Assembly (NCBI GenBank): GCA_028023455.1
Contig: JAQFVV010000254.1
Location: 870,001 to 934,000 of the forward strand
Direction: 5' to 3'
Source: Epiperipatus broadwayi
Lineage: Eukaryota; Onychophora; Udeonychophora; Euonychophora; Peripatidae
DNA: 64,000 nucleotides
Shown: piece by piece, positions 36,235 to 47,849 of the stretch
Numbering within the stretch: the first letter of the stretch is position 1
Layout: every line of letters begins with the position of its first letter
Notes under the pieces: generated by a model
The model's database searches: none
Told to the model about the DNA's origin: nothing
What the model saw: only the letters and a program-made list of their open reading frames with translations
Program-made: the position numbers and the translations under genes

Positions 36235-36735
36235 TTTCTAGGACTCAAATATCATATGACCTTCTGACTAACTAATTTTTTAAACTTGGTCTTAATTTCT
36301 AAAAGTTAAATATTTTTATACAGCTAAATATTCCTATCATTTCTAATGCTTAAATATCATATAACCTACTGAACTTTTAAAAATTGTATTTTCTATTATT
36401 TTTACAGAGTTAAAAGATATCTAATTGATACTCATCTATCATTTATAATGCTTAAATATTACATGACCTCTTGAGCATCTATTTTTAAAATTAATTGTTA
36501 ACTTCTAAAAGTTGTATTTTCTTTTATGTTTAGAGTTAAAAGATGTCCTTGGGATTGAAGCTCAACCTATCATATCTAATGCTCAAATATGACATGACCT
36601 TCTGAACAACTAATTACTGTATTTTATTAACTTCTAAAAGTAGAATATTTTTATACAATTAAATGTTTATCTATTGTTTCTAATGTCAAATATCATCTGA
36701 CCTCCTGAGCAACTAATTATTTTTTAAAAATTGGG
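36235..36735. repeat. Degenerate tandem repeat, five units of about 100-130 bp
   Basis: The anchor AAATATCATATGACCTTCTG recurs with changes at 36247, 36352, 36454, 36585 and 36688 (spacings 105, 102, 131 and 103). It is accompanied by TTTCTAATGC-like and TTCTAAAAGT-like blocks in each unit. No coding capacity is present. This is a small diverged satellite block. Confidence 0.75.
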
Positions 36736-37164
36736 GCACGTTTTTTCTTTTGGAAAAAAAAGAAAGTGCAGACTATTGGCTTAAATTTGTTTAACATTTA
36801 CAGGTCAATAAAACTCAAAACTAACGCTATTAGAAATAAATTAAAAACAATTCAGGCAATAAATAACATCAAAACCATTTTGGCTGAGTCAACAAAATAA
36901 AATTAATTAAAGACTATAATAGCGTTTTATTAAATCTGATCAGAAGACAATAAGAAGCAAATTAAATAAAATTATTAATCGGATAGCAAAAAATACAATA
37001 TTTTTTTATGCGGTTTTATGTTGTTTTATTTCGTTGGCTAAAGTAATACATTATTAGTTGTATGAAAAATACTTTGGGCAAAAAAAAATCTCAAATCATA
37101 CAAGTTTTTAAGCATGTACATTTGAATTCTTGTAAATATTCCACACTAAATTTACAATCTAAAT

Positions 37165-37576
37165 CAGAATTGTTTAAAACATGATCTACAAACTGCATGT
37201 GGCCCAAGGTGAGGATTTGTGTGGCCTTCTTAGAGATTTTGTTTTTGTGGAATGAAAAAATAAAATAGCAATTTAAATCAAATGCTTAATATATATTTTA
37301 ATGTTATCAATAATCGATCATATTGATATTGATATTATCTGATGTTTTTACATTCACTGTATATTTACATATTTGTCAAATATAAGTTATGTCAAATGTG
37401 CATGCTCTGAGCATTCATGTTATATGGGTGCTCAATTAGTTCTGTTATTCATTTATAACTAACTATAAGACTCTCCAATAATTTATTATGTGTATTGTAT
37501 TTATTATTTTGGACCCAACCCTCAAATAAATATTTTTTATTGTGGCTCTCAGAGCACTTAAGGTTGGATAACCCTG
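37165..37576. mobile_element. Degraded hAT MITE 3
   Basis: The right terminus AGGTTGGATAACCCTG is hAT-like, and the left terminus CAGAATTGTTTAAAAC is its diverged inverse. An 8-bp duplication with one mismatch flanks it (ATCTAAAT at 37157-37164, ATCTAATT at 37577-37584). The interior (412 bp) has GCATGTGGCCC and GTGGCTCTCAGAGC blocks typical of such elements. It is older than the two hAT copies upstream. Confidence 0.65.
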
Positions 37577-37774
37577 ATCTAATTGATATGTTAGACTTAA
37601 TTAAGCATAATTTTGAATTAATTTATGCAGAATATGTAATCTGGATGAGAATATTTTTAGATTGCTGAAAATTTCCAAACAAAGTTATTTATTCCAGAAA
37701 ACCAATATTTCATTCCAATATTAAAAAAAACTATCAAATGATTTATAATAATAATAAGTTTAAACCCTGAAAAT

Positions 37775-37850
37775 GAAAGAGCTGGGTCTTGATTCCAGAA
37801 TCTTGAGTACTCTAGACTACCACTCTATTATTGAACTAAATCATTCAGAC
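37775..37850 (-). repeat. tRNA-derived SINE head or tRNA pseudogene
   Basis: On the minus strand there is a box-A-like TTAGTTCAATAATAGAGTGG followed by GTAGTCTAGAGTACTC (D/anticodon region), and a box-B-like GGAATCAAGACCC closed by a 5-bp T-stem-like GCTGG/CCAGC neighbourhood. The order and spacing fit a tRNA. A short TTA-rich tail follows at about 37745-37762, as in a SINE. Base changes in box B make function as a tRNA unlikely. Confidence 0.6.
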
Positions 37851-38647
37851 AAAAAAATTATCCAATGGCCTATTACCCTGGATCTCATAATAACTTTCAA
37901 AATTGGAAATGATGAGATGTTCTTCAATTCATGGCTCTCATCCTCCAGAGTTCAACATTCTTCCTGCACCAAGTCTAAAGAACAAAAATATGATTAAGCA
38001 GATTATTATTTGGGCATTTATATGATGTTTGACACTGGAAGTAATTTTGTGCTTCTGAATCTGCCACCAGGGTATAAAATAATAATATGATTTAATGTTT
38101 GGGAATTTATAAAAAGTTTGTGTGCTGAAAATGCTAATGCTGCATTATGATTGGTAGATTTGACCTCTACAGTTTCCTAACTATATAGAACAAAAATAAT
38201 CAAATGCTCTATTGTTCAGGAGTTTATAAAATATCTGAGCACCAGAAGAAATGGACCTGGATGCATTGATAAGCTTTAAAATCTGCCACTATACCAAATC
38301 ACATAGAACTATTAATGTTTAGTAATTAGGTATTGAAATATTTTAGAAAAAGAATAAAGGCATTTAAAATCTGGTTGCAAACATAGCATTTGACATGGGA
38401 AGTTATGTTGCTTTTTCATTGTCTCTTTCTGAAAAAATTATGGGAAGATAGGCTGTTAGTATCTGGATACTGCAGTAATTTATTAGATTCTGCTTTATAT
38501 TTTACCAATGATAACATATATCACAATATTTTGCCATTACTTGAAATTCCACTAACATAAATTATTTTAGTTTTAACAGCTGATTGCTGTATTCAATTGC
38601 AACACCACAGCTCTCATGCTAAGATCAATCAAGAGAATGTCAGCAGA

Positions 38648-38735
38648 CTGTTGTCAAGGCAACACTATTTAGTCAGTAAATGGAAGTAACTGTAATTCCA
38701 TTTACTTCGTGAATGTAATGTTGTCTTGAGAACAG
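38648..38735. repeat. Imperfect hairpin, about 88 bp
   Basis: CTGTTGTCAAG…CAACA pairs with TGTTGTCTTGAGAACAG, and AGTAAATGGAA pairs with TTCCATTTACT around a short loop (about 38688-38694). It lies about 85 bp upstream of element D. It could be a short foldback MITE. Confidence 0.6.
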
Positions 38736-38957
38736 ATTTTTGGTATTCTATTGCTTTGTTTAAGCATAACAGCTGTAGGCATATAGTTCATACCACAATG
38801 GAAACAGTTACATCACATGATCACCATTTACTATGCTTGCTTATAACTGTTATTAAAACAGGCAAAACTCTCTATACATATTGCCACTCAATGCAAGCCA
38901 GAGTAATCAATGAATGCCAGAAGGCTTGTGCATAAATTTCCCATCTAGTGGCTACTC

Positions 38958-39003
38958 ATCCAATATCCTCAGACTGGCTTGTGGCCATTGTCAGTGAGGT
39001 GTT
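38958..39003 (-). ncRNA. Hammerhead relic, family D left arm (GAAA deleted)
   Basis: On the minus strand the inner stem I (CCTCA/TGAGG) pairs perfectly and CTGACAA and the cleavage triplet GTC are present. The GAAA segment between stem II and stem III is missing, so it cannot be active. Alignment to the right arm supports the deletion. Confidence 0.55.
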
Positions 39004-39100
39004 TTCAATTTAAGGCTCATAGTTTTGTAGTTAAATAGAGATAAAAAGTGACTGTTGGAGGGTTGCATTAGATCCTAAGATCTAGGTGCAGTGCTCTCAG

Positions 39101-39159
39101 ATCCAAGGCTTCTCACTGACAAAGGCCACAAACTAGAAGCTAGTTTGGGGATGTTGGAT
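39101..39159 (+). ncRNA. Hammerhead relic, family D right arm
   Basis: The outer stem I is perfect (ATCCAA with TTGGAT) and the inner part pairs CTCA with TGGG. CTGA (39116-39119) is followed by CAA, a decayed stem II, then GAAGC and GTT where the consensus has GAAAC and GTC. The core changes should abolish activity. Confidence 0.55.
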
Positions 39160-39849
39160 GAGTAGACACTAGATGGGGATTTTATGCCCAAGCCTTCTGG
39201 TATCCATTGATTACTTTGGCTTGCATTGGGCGGCAATATGTATAGAGAGTTTTGCCTGTTTTAATGGAAACAGTTATATCATATCACTAATTAATCCTTT
39301 ATAGTAACTTTAAGATATTTACACAGAGGCATATGGCTAACTATTAATAAAGAACATATATAGAAGTTTGCATATAATTATCAAGTTAATACAAAATATA
39401 CTACTTATAAAAAGTATTATTTTTAAATATAATTTATATAAAATTAATTATACAAATTATGCTTATAATATGAGTGGTTATATAATTTGATGAATATATT
39501 ATAAATTTACATTGAATATATCACTGCTAATTACACTAAAAAACTTTTAATGCATATGAATAATTAAATAAAGTATAATTATATTTATATATAATTTTTA
39601 AATAAAATGAAATTAGAAATTATAAACAGAAATTAAATTGCATATTTGACTATTTTTTGCAATAATATCAAAGTTTACCCATCAGCCTCAACTTCTAGAC
39701 ACACACTCTGAAATATCAATTATATGTATGCTATCTGAAATAACAATGAAAATGATTTCAACTCAAGAAATTTAAGCAGAAACACATATTAACTTTACTG
39801 AGCTGCTATCACTTCCCAATTTACAAGATATAGAAGCACTTTCTCCATA

Positions 39850-39910
39850 CAGTAGCGCCATCTAGCATTCATTGATTACTATGGCTTGCACTAGATGGCA
39901 AAGTTGTCAC
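39850..39910. repeat. Family D-related fragment
   Basis: AGCGCCATCTAG, CATTCATTGATTACT and ATGGCTTGCACTAGATGG match parts of the D arms. The ends CCATCTAG and CTAGATGG are themselves an inverted pair. Confidence 0.5.
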
Positions 39911-40439
39911 TGCTTTAGTAGATGGTGAAAGCATAAGAAATGATGACCACAAGACATAGAAGCAGAGTGTACAATATATAGACCATTTGAAGTGGATTGT
40001 CTCAGTCAAAACATTCTTTAATTTAAAAAACCTGAAAAATAGACTGTTAATGAATGATCCTAACATTAATTATCTATTGTAGAATCCAGGTGAGTATTCA
40101 ATTTAAATAATTCCAAAAATACTTTATTATAGCTAGTCTGAAGTATTATAATTTTAAATAAAACACTATTTTTAATGCTGAGTATATATATATATATATA
40201 TATATACCAACATATCAGTAATTATATATATATAATTCAAAATATGAATCAATTTTAAATGAAATTGATAATAAATGACTTAAAAATAAAATGTATTTAA
40301 ATCATCAAATCATTTTTCATTCCTTAAAGGAAAAATCTTATTAAGATGTATTCTTTTAATAACATACAAACTATTCTCTAGCAATTCCATCCAGTTGATA
40401 TTATTAAAATTATAATACATTAGAAATATTATAAGTAAT

Positions 40440-41760
40440 ATATATTGTAATGGTCAAACATGTATAATCTGTTAAGAAGACTCAGAGACCAAGAAAATGA
40501 TCTTAACCATTATGTCCAGTGATGTTCCTACCCTTAGACAACACTAAGATAACTCTCTCACCCAGGTTCCACTACAGAGTTAATGCCCTTGATGTTGACA
40601 TAATTTTTAATTCCTTATATAGCTCAATGTAACTCAAGGAAAAATAGAGACCCTACATTAGATTATTTATAATTAATAATTCTAATATTCCAATTAATAA
40701 TAGAATAGACGTTAGGGAGCCAATTTGTAGTAAATGAGTTTTATTAATAATAAATAAAATTAGTGATTCTAACAGATAGCATAATATTTGCAAACCATGA
40801 ATATATGGCTATTTATTGGCTCTCAAATTAGTTGGTCTTTATAACAGTGATAGCTATATAATAAAAGAGTGCACTTATTGTATTATCTATTAAGTATTTA
40901 AAATAATTATCAACCAAAGTGTGGGTGAGCATGTATTATTTCATCTTTATTTAAATAATATTTATGTCCTTGTGGTATTCAAGCAAAAAAATACATGACA
41001 TTGGGATGATAGCTATCTGTTATAGGCACAATATAAAAAATGGGGAATAATAATAATAATTGTGAAACTGCATTTAACGATGCATGGTTTATTGGTCATA
41101 ATAACATGGACGATCAGCTTTGTGATGTCTATGTGGAAGTCACGTGGATATGGAAGACCCAGGTTTCAGAAATGATCCAACTTTTGACCTAAATTGAATC
41201 CTATAAAGAAGATATATATATGCCCTAACCTCATATCAATAGGCTATACATAAACTGATGAGTTTTATAAATCTGGAATTATTTTGACAGACAACTCATC
41301 ATGCATATATATTATTAATACTAGACACTGGGAGCATTGTGTAAATGAATATATATTAGTGAATTAATATAATGGGAATGAGTAATTAGGATAGCCTATG
41401 AAGGCACATACTTGATGTAGTATTACTATAGTTAGACACAATAGTCTAAATTGTTTATTTATGCCTGGTTTATTTTCGAATTAACAAAAATGTATTTATA
41501 ATGATAGCACACATCCCAATGAAATATTAAACTAGGAATCTATAATATTAGTTTGGATACTTAATAAATTATATTAGCTTTGTTGATATTGCTAACTTCT
41601 ACTTATAACTAATCAGAGATTACACTAACCCACACCTGATGATGTTTGATCTGGTCTTGACAACATTAGATATTAATATGATTACCATTTACTCGTAGTT
41701 TTATTTGTCCAAGCATAGATATACCCATATATATTGTAACCTAGTGTTATTGACACTTGG
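40440..41760 (+). repeat. Long dispersed repeat I, copy 1
   Basis: It aligns with 49740-51660. Shared blocks are ACTCTCTCACC, CCTTGATGTTGACATAA, CAGTGATAGCTATATAATAA, GTGTGGGTGAGCAT, TATAATGGGAATGAGTAATT and ATGATAGCACACATCCCAAT. No reading frame is conserved between the copies. The family is not recognised. A short (AAT)n at about 41047 sits where copy 2 has a long (GAA)n array. Confidence 0.75.
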
Positions 41761-43344
41761 TTTACTTGGCATTATTTCTGCAGGAAAACAATGCTATTCT
41801 TTAAAGAAATAAAAAGATAAAATAACAATAGTAATAATGGATTAATAAAGTATGCTATTCACTCACTTTGGCATGTTTTGGGTGAATAACTAATAGATTT
41901 AATAACTCAATGTCATTTTTAAAGAGAGAACATGAATAATTTAATTGAGATATTAATAATTAGAGCAAATTAATATGGTATAAAAGCTAAACAGTAATTG
42001 ATTTTGGATGGGTAGAGGGGAGAGTGGATGAGTGTCTTATCATAAAGCACAATAACTTCTGGTAATTTCTTTTTGTAAAAAAAGAAAAGAATAATGTTTA
42101 AAGAATTATACATCACTGATTGTTAATTTAATGTATTTATTATTATTTTTTTATTATTGTCAAATCACTTTGTAATCTATTTAAATAATACTAAAACTAT
42201 ATGATTGTAATAGGTTTTTCCTTTCTTTTGTTTATGTTATAATCAAATGATTATTTTTCTGGAAGAGGTCGCTAAAGTCAAGATCATTTTTTTTGAAAAA
42301 AAATATATAGTCTGCTTTTAGTTTTCAAGGAAGTAACAGTGCTGAAATTTGGTAACTCAATTTTTTTCATTTTATTTTGCAGAAATAAATGTCATCAAAG
42401 TAAAATTTTAATAATATAATGTGTGGCTAAAATTTTTTGATAAGACATCCTGGTTTCCTGTGCCATATACCTATTTAAAGACCTTTTATACTTGAAAATT
42501 TATTGTCTCGCGCTAAAGTTCAAAAATGACAGAATTAACTAAGGGAATCACGAAAAGTGTTATTATGTCTAAATTAAGGAAGATAAATGATTTCCAAATG
42601 AGAAATAATTATTTAGTAACTTTGTATCACTTGTTAATATTTTCTTGGTATAGAAAAAAAAAAAAAATAAGTGAAAGAAATATTTTGAAACCAAGGAAAA
42701 TCAACTAGAAACATTTTTGCGCTCTTTCTCAATATTGTCTGCCTTTACAAGTAATGTAGTTACATACGTTAAAATATGTTTTATTCACCAAGAATTGTCT
42801 GGAAATAATAATAATGATAAATAAGATTAAATTATGCACATGTATATTTTTTTTGAAAAAAAATATAAACTTTCTCAGAGTAAATATAGGAAGAGTTATA
42901 TAGGGGCATTCTTACGGAGAAGTTACCGTTAAAAAAATTTATAATTCCTAAAGTATGAACAAAACCAAATATCTTAGTGACTTAATGATAAAAATAAATG
43001 ATATATTATATTACACAGCAGTTGGATTTATTAAAACTTCCTATACATGTAAATCAGCTGCAGTTATTATCAGAATAATCTCTCGGAAAAATTGCGCATT
43101 TTAGTCCATAAGTAAGCTAGCTAATAAGTATACGTATCGTCAATAAAAAAAAAAATTGTGTATGTTTATCATCTATAGTCAAATATTCGTCTATGTTAGA
43201 AGTCTATTTTTTTTTTCTTGGATCCCAAAATTGTAGTAGTTTAATTCAAGTAAGAATTAATCTTCATTTCTGCTATATTTTTCTTTACCTAATTTATTAA
43301 ACGCACAAAATAAGAGAAAACTTTTATTTAAAGGAAATAATACC

Positions 43345-43458
43345 ATGCGTTTATTGTTTTTAAACTTGCTTCGTGAAATACGACTGGATCAAGCTCTTCA
43401 CCTGGACCGATTGCTCAACAGGAAAACATTTTCTAATGAGAGAGTATGCACTTGTTAA
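43345..43458 (+). CDS. Possible short coding exon or small ORF (37 codons)
   Basis: An ATG-started frame reads MRLLFLNLLREIRL… then DQALHLDRLLNRKTFSNER and ends VCTC-stop. The local base composition is less AT-rich than the flanks, and residue use is balanced with an amphipathic leucine pattern. A GT dinucleotide in GAGAGAGTATGC (43445) could be a weak splice donor, which would make the preceding part a first coding exon. Nothing upstream or downstream supports a gene model and no homolog is recognised. Confidence 0.2.
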   Translation: MRLLFLNLLREIRLDQALHLDRLLNRKTFSNERVCTC

Positions 43459-45972
43459 TTAATGATTGTTTAAAACTAAGTTATAAATGATATGCATTTT
43501 TTTTGTTATATCACATAGGTTAAAGTCTGTATGGTCAAGTGATATTTAATAGCCTTGTAATGACAAAGGTATGTTTTAATATAATTATTATAGGTTAAGT
43601 TGATATTTAACACGAAAGAAAAAATCTATAAAATATGTTTTAATTATTACATACAATTGTAGGTAGAAATTTTTGTATGTTAGATACGTAAAAGAAAAAT
43701 ATTTAGATATTTAAGGGGTAAAATAAATATTGAAAATTATCAGAAGTAACTAAAAAAAAAAAAATGCTATAACAAAATATTTCTTGTTAAAGTTTTGAAA
43801 CGAATTTATACTGTATTAATTGAGGAATTTATTCCTAATTATTCTTAAATAACATATCCACTTTATTTAGTTTAAGATAATATGCTACCAACTATTTTGA
43901 ATGTTCCTTTATTAAAATTAAAATTATTATACTTTTATTCTATGATGTCCATTGATTTCAGATGTTGATCAAAGTATACACGGTAACATAAGTTTATTAT
44001 AATCAGTGTATTTACTTATCCTGCCCGCATTGGTATATGCTTAATATTCGCATAGGTAATAATTATAATGTATTTATTTTGTGGGATGAAAAATGATCTC
44101 CCCAAAAGCTTTGTTTTCCATGAGAGGAAGATTTTAAATATAAAGTTCGGGTATGTTTATAGCCCAAGTGATCGATTCTCATAGATAGGACGATCAAGAA
44201 TTTATCTAGCATTTAGTATGCTTCATTCGTTTAAATCCCAGGAGAGGATTGTATTTGGTGTGTGTTCGTTGTATGCCCAAGTAAGAGACAAGAAACCACC
44301 AAAATATTTTAATGTAGTAGATTACTTTACAGACCTTCATGGTTATTCCATATTCCTCATGTGAAAATAAAGATAGCTCCACCATGGAAGGTGTTGATTA
44401 TTGTGCTTAATTTTGAAAGTTCGGGCAAGATAAAGGTTATATTGGAGGTGTTAGTTCCTCAAGATCCAATTTAGTATAAATAGTGCGTTAGTAACTAGGA
44501 TCAATATCTGTATTGTGCTGCGAAATATTGCTAGTATTTGACAAGTAAATCAATGGAGAAAGTAATTAAAATTGCGTAATTTAAAACGCTTATTTACTGA
44601 AGGAATATTCAAATGCAATATTTAATTCTGGTTAGTAATTAAATAATACTCATATTTCAAAAGTATACGTATGAATAAAATTTGTATCATAACTTAAGTT
44701 AGCATTAAGTTAAATGTAAGATGGTAATTGTAACTTCTGATAACTGGCCTATAATTAGAATAGGTTATCCCATTAAAGACCATAAATAAAGTAAATGTAT
44801 TAGAAATAAATTTAATATTTTGCGTATTGCCTATGATTGAATTAATCATAAAAAAAAAAATAGTTAGTCAATAATTTTGAATAAAAGCTTCTACAAGGTT
44901 ACCAAAAATTTAATAAACAATGTATTGGTAATGAAATGTACTTTTAGTTAATCAATCCATATGATTGCATACAGGAGAAGTAGTAACCTCTAGTCCATAA
45001 CCAAAAGAGTATACAGATTAATGTCAGTTATATTTTATATTTTTGTATTACTATGGGATTATTGAAGAAATGTTCATATATATTTTTTTGTGATAATAAT
45101 AAATTATAGTCTTGTTAAAATTTGTTGTAGATTCATTTTTTTTGTTTTTATATGCTAAATATAAGTGTTTGCACAATATTTGCAAAACCTTTTCTTGAGT
45201 CCGAAATCATTCCAAATTCTTAAAAACTTAATATACCAGATAAATAAAGTTAAGCGGATCGGAATATGTCATTATATTTTAGTTTAATGATAATTATCTA
45301 TGGAGTTGAAAACTTAAGACTAAACATTCACCTTTGTGTAAAAAAAAAAAAAAAAAAATGAATTTATTCCCAAACCATTAACTTCGGTTGCACATTATTC
45401 CATTCCCATTTAGTTAAATTGTCTAAGTAATAAATCTTAGTTATATGATTGTGTTGTCATGGATGATGGAAGGACACAAAAAGCACCCTTGTCTTTTTAT
45501 TATTCTGACTGAGGTTCTGGAAAAAAGGGCTGTGTTATTCAAAATTATACGTCATTATTGAATAGAATTATCATCTCTTTAAATAATATAGCAGTTGATA
45601 AGAGAGATGAAGACACATTGAATTTAAGTAAAATAAATGTTTCCTATAGCCGACCAGAATGCCAGTCATATGCGACAACACAATACTGCCGAGCATTTCC
45701 TTACATGAAACAAAGAACCCTGAGATTAATATTATTATAATTATTCTTTAAATTAATAAGTGATCAATTATTGTTGTTATTACAATCGTGGCATGGCTTA
45801 AGAGAATTGAATGTACAATTGTATTATATGAAAAGTATTTTAGATCATATTGGCAAAATAATGGATATGTTGCTTGATTTTGGTTGCCTTAAACACAACC
45901 TGAAAAATTAGTGCAAATTAAACTAATAAATAAATTACGGAATAAACAGAGGTTATATTTTTATTGGGTTAG

Positions 45973-46140
45973 AATATATATATAGGTATGACTCTTACAA
46001 TTAAAACATATAAACAAAATCATTATTTTTTTCATTATTTTTGTAGGTAAATGTACATTATACCCATATATATATAGGTATGACTCTTACAATTAAAACA
46101 TATAAACAAAATCATTATTTTCGTAGATAAATGTATATTA
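45973..46140. repeat. Tandem duplication, about 92 bp period
   Basis: ATATATATAGGTATGACTC and TTACAATTAAAACATATAAA occur at 45975 and again about 92 bp later, each followed by AACAAAATCATTATTTT. A related ACAATTAAAGCATATAAAC block lies at 51690, just after repeat I copy 2. Confidence 0.75.
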
Positions 46141-47849
46141 TGAAATCAATATTTTATTTGTCAATTCAATAAGACTTATTTGTGAACATACCCAATATAA
46201 CACATGATAAATCTATAACTAAAAACAAATCACTTCTTACTCTTCACTAGTTTTTTTTTTTTTGAAATCACAAAGAAAACACTCCTTAGGATAATGGGGG
46301 AATAAGGCGTAAAAAATTAAAAAGCTAATAAAAAAATTTCTCTTTCCTTTCTGTATATTTTTCCACTCCTTAACTTAACTCTACACAATACATCTCTCGG
46401 GATTTTGTGAAGAAAGAAACTAGGCTATAATTACATTTTATTAAATTTAATCCCTCCATTGTCTGATCTCTTTTATTACAAGTAAATAATATTAGGCCAG
46501 CAAACATTTCACATTTTTTAAATATCTTTATATTTCAATAATATTAAATCTAATGTGTATATACAGTAAATTATAGTTACATTAGTGACAATTAAGAAAT
46601 ACATATATTATTTTCACTTGGGGTTCTCTTCCCATAGTTACATACATAAAAAATTTTACCAGAAAGTCTTGAAATATTGTTGAAGCACTTACATTAATAT
46701 ATGCAGTCTAAGTCTTCACAATGATGTGGATTTAAGATAACTTGGTATATTTATCACTCTTGAGGGTGAACTGAAAGACATGCTTTCATATAATGTTGTG
46801 TGGATTATTGGCTCAACTTATGGATAGATAACCCAGGCAGGACATTTACTATACTGGGATATGAAACACATTAGATAGCTGCTTAACACTGCTGCTGGAA
46901 CATTCATTTTGAGCCACTCTTTTTTCCAATGATATGGAAAAAGCTGACCTTTGACTACTCATGCAGTTTTATAAATGTACACACTTCAAACCAAATTGTA
47001 GCAAGAGCAAGCATCAGAATCCATAACAAAATATCCCCTGTGTTTATAAGGTATTTTTTCAAAGAGCACTGGGGAATTTTTCACTTAATTGCTTTGTGAA
47101 ATTTTCAGTTAATGGCCATTCACATATTTTATTTTATTTCAATTATCTTTTAAGCGAACACATTTATTTTTCCAATGATCTTTGTATGTATTTTCTACCT
47201 TACAGCATTTGATATATTCCTTTAACACTCCTGGGTAGTACTGTTACTATTTTTACTTCCAAAGGTGTTCGACTGAAACTATTTGTTATTTTATATCTTA
47301 ATATTTAAATAAAGCACTCATTACTGGTATTACTTAATGGATTATTTCCATTAGTGAAACTTTTCCAGTGTTCTAATCACTCCAGCCTGTTGCAGTTATA
47401 TAATTATTTAGGTTTTATTTAACTTGTAAAATGTTTAACTTTTAAGTTTATTTACATGGTTTCAACAAGATAAATTATTGCACAGTTACACACCCATGCA
47501 CCCACTATCTGTGTGTGTGAGTTTAGTAAAATCTGTGACTGATGTTAAATGGCTGAAAATAAAAAAAATGAAGCAGGCATATATGCACTGCTTTATATCT
47601 GCCCAGTTATACTAAAAAAGAAAAGAAAAACAAAACTTACATACTTCTTGGCATAAAATAAAGTGATCAAGTTATCCCCTGAATGCTGGTATATTAATAT
47701 GTGCATACACACACATACAAAACAAAAAAAACTATATGTTTTATTATTTAACACTACATACACAAACCTCCCCCCCCAAAAAAAAAAAAACTTTATATGT
47801 TTTATTATTTAACACTGTATCGGCCTCATCCCTAACCATATTTGCTCTT

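Larger units (their letters stand above)
38819..39262. mobile_element. Palindromic retrozyme-like insertion, family D
   Basis: The arms, about 38845-38998 and 39110-39262, are inverted repeats sharing AAAACAGGCAAAACTCTC, AATGCAAGCC, AAGGCTTG and CATCTAGTG blocks. The flanks repeat a 22-bp block starting AATGGAAACAGTTA (38797-38818 and 39263-39284) with two C/T differences, which reads as an unusually long target-site duplication. Diverged hammerheads lie in both arms, oriented away from the centre. There is no ORF. Other fragments of D are at 35158-35300 and 39850-39910. Confidence 0.72.
41770..47840. other. Mostly unique AT-rich region
   Basis: I find no transposon signature and no clear gene, which makes this the least repetitive stretch of the window. 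The segment from 42.5 to 45.8 kb has more CpG and less obvious repeats than its surroundings. Minor items, a small frame at 43345 and a 92-bp duplication at 45973, are listed separately. Confidence 0.45.

Noticed and set aside
36235-36735. CRISPR-like regular repeats
   Set aside because: Units are 102-131 bp and diverged along their whole length with no short constant repeat. The DNA is clearly eukaryotic.
41255-41310. CTGATGA with a perfect GATGAGTT/AACTCATC hairpin in repeat I copy 1
   Set aside because: The core bases are inside the hairpin stem, there is no GAAA box, and the stem is not kept in copy 2. Another CTGATGA at about 41638 also lacks GAAA.
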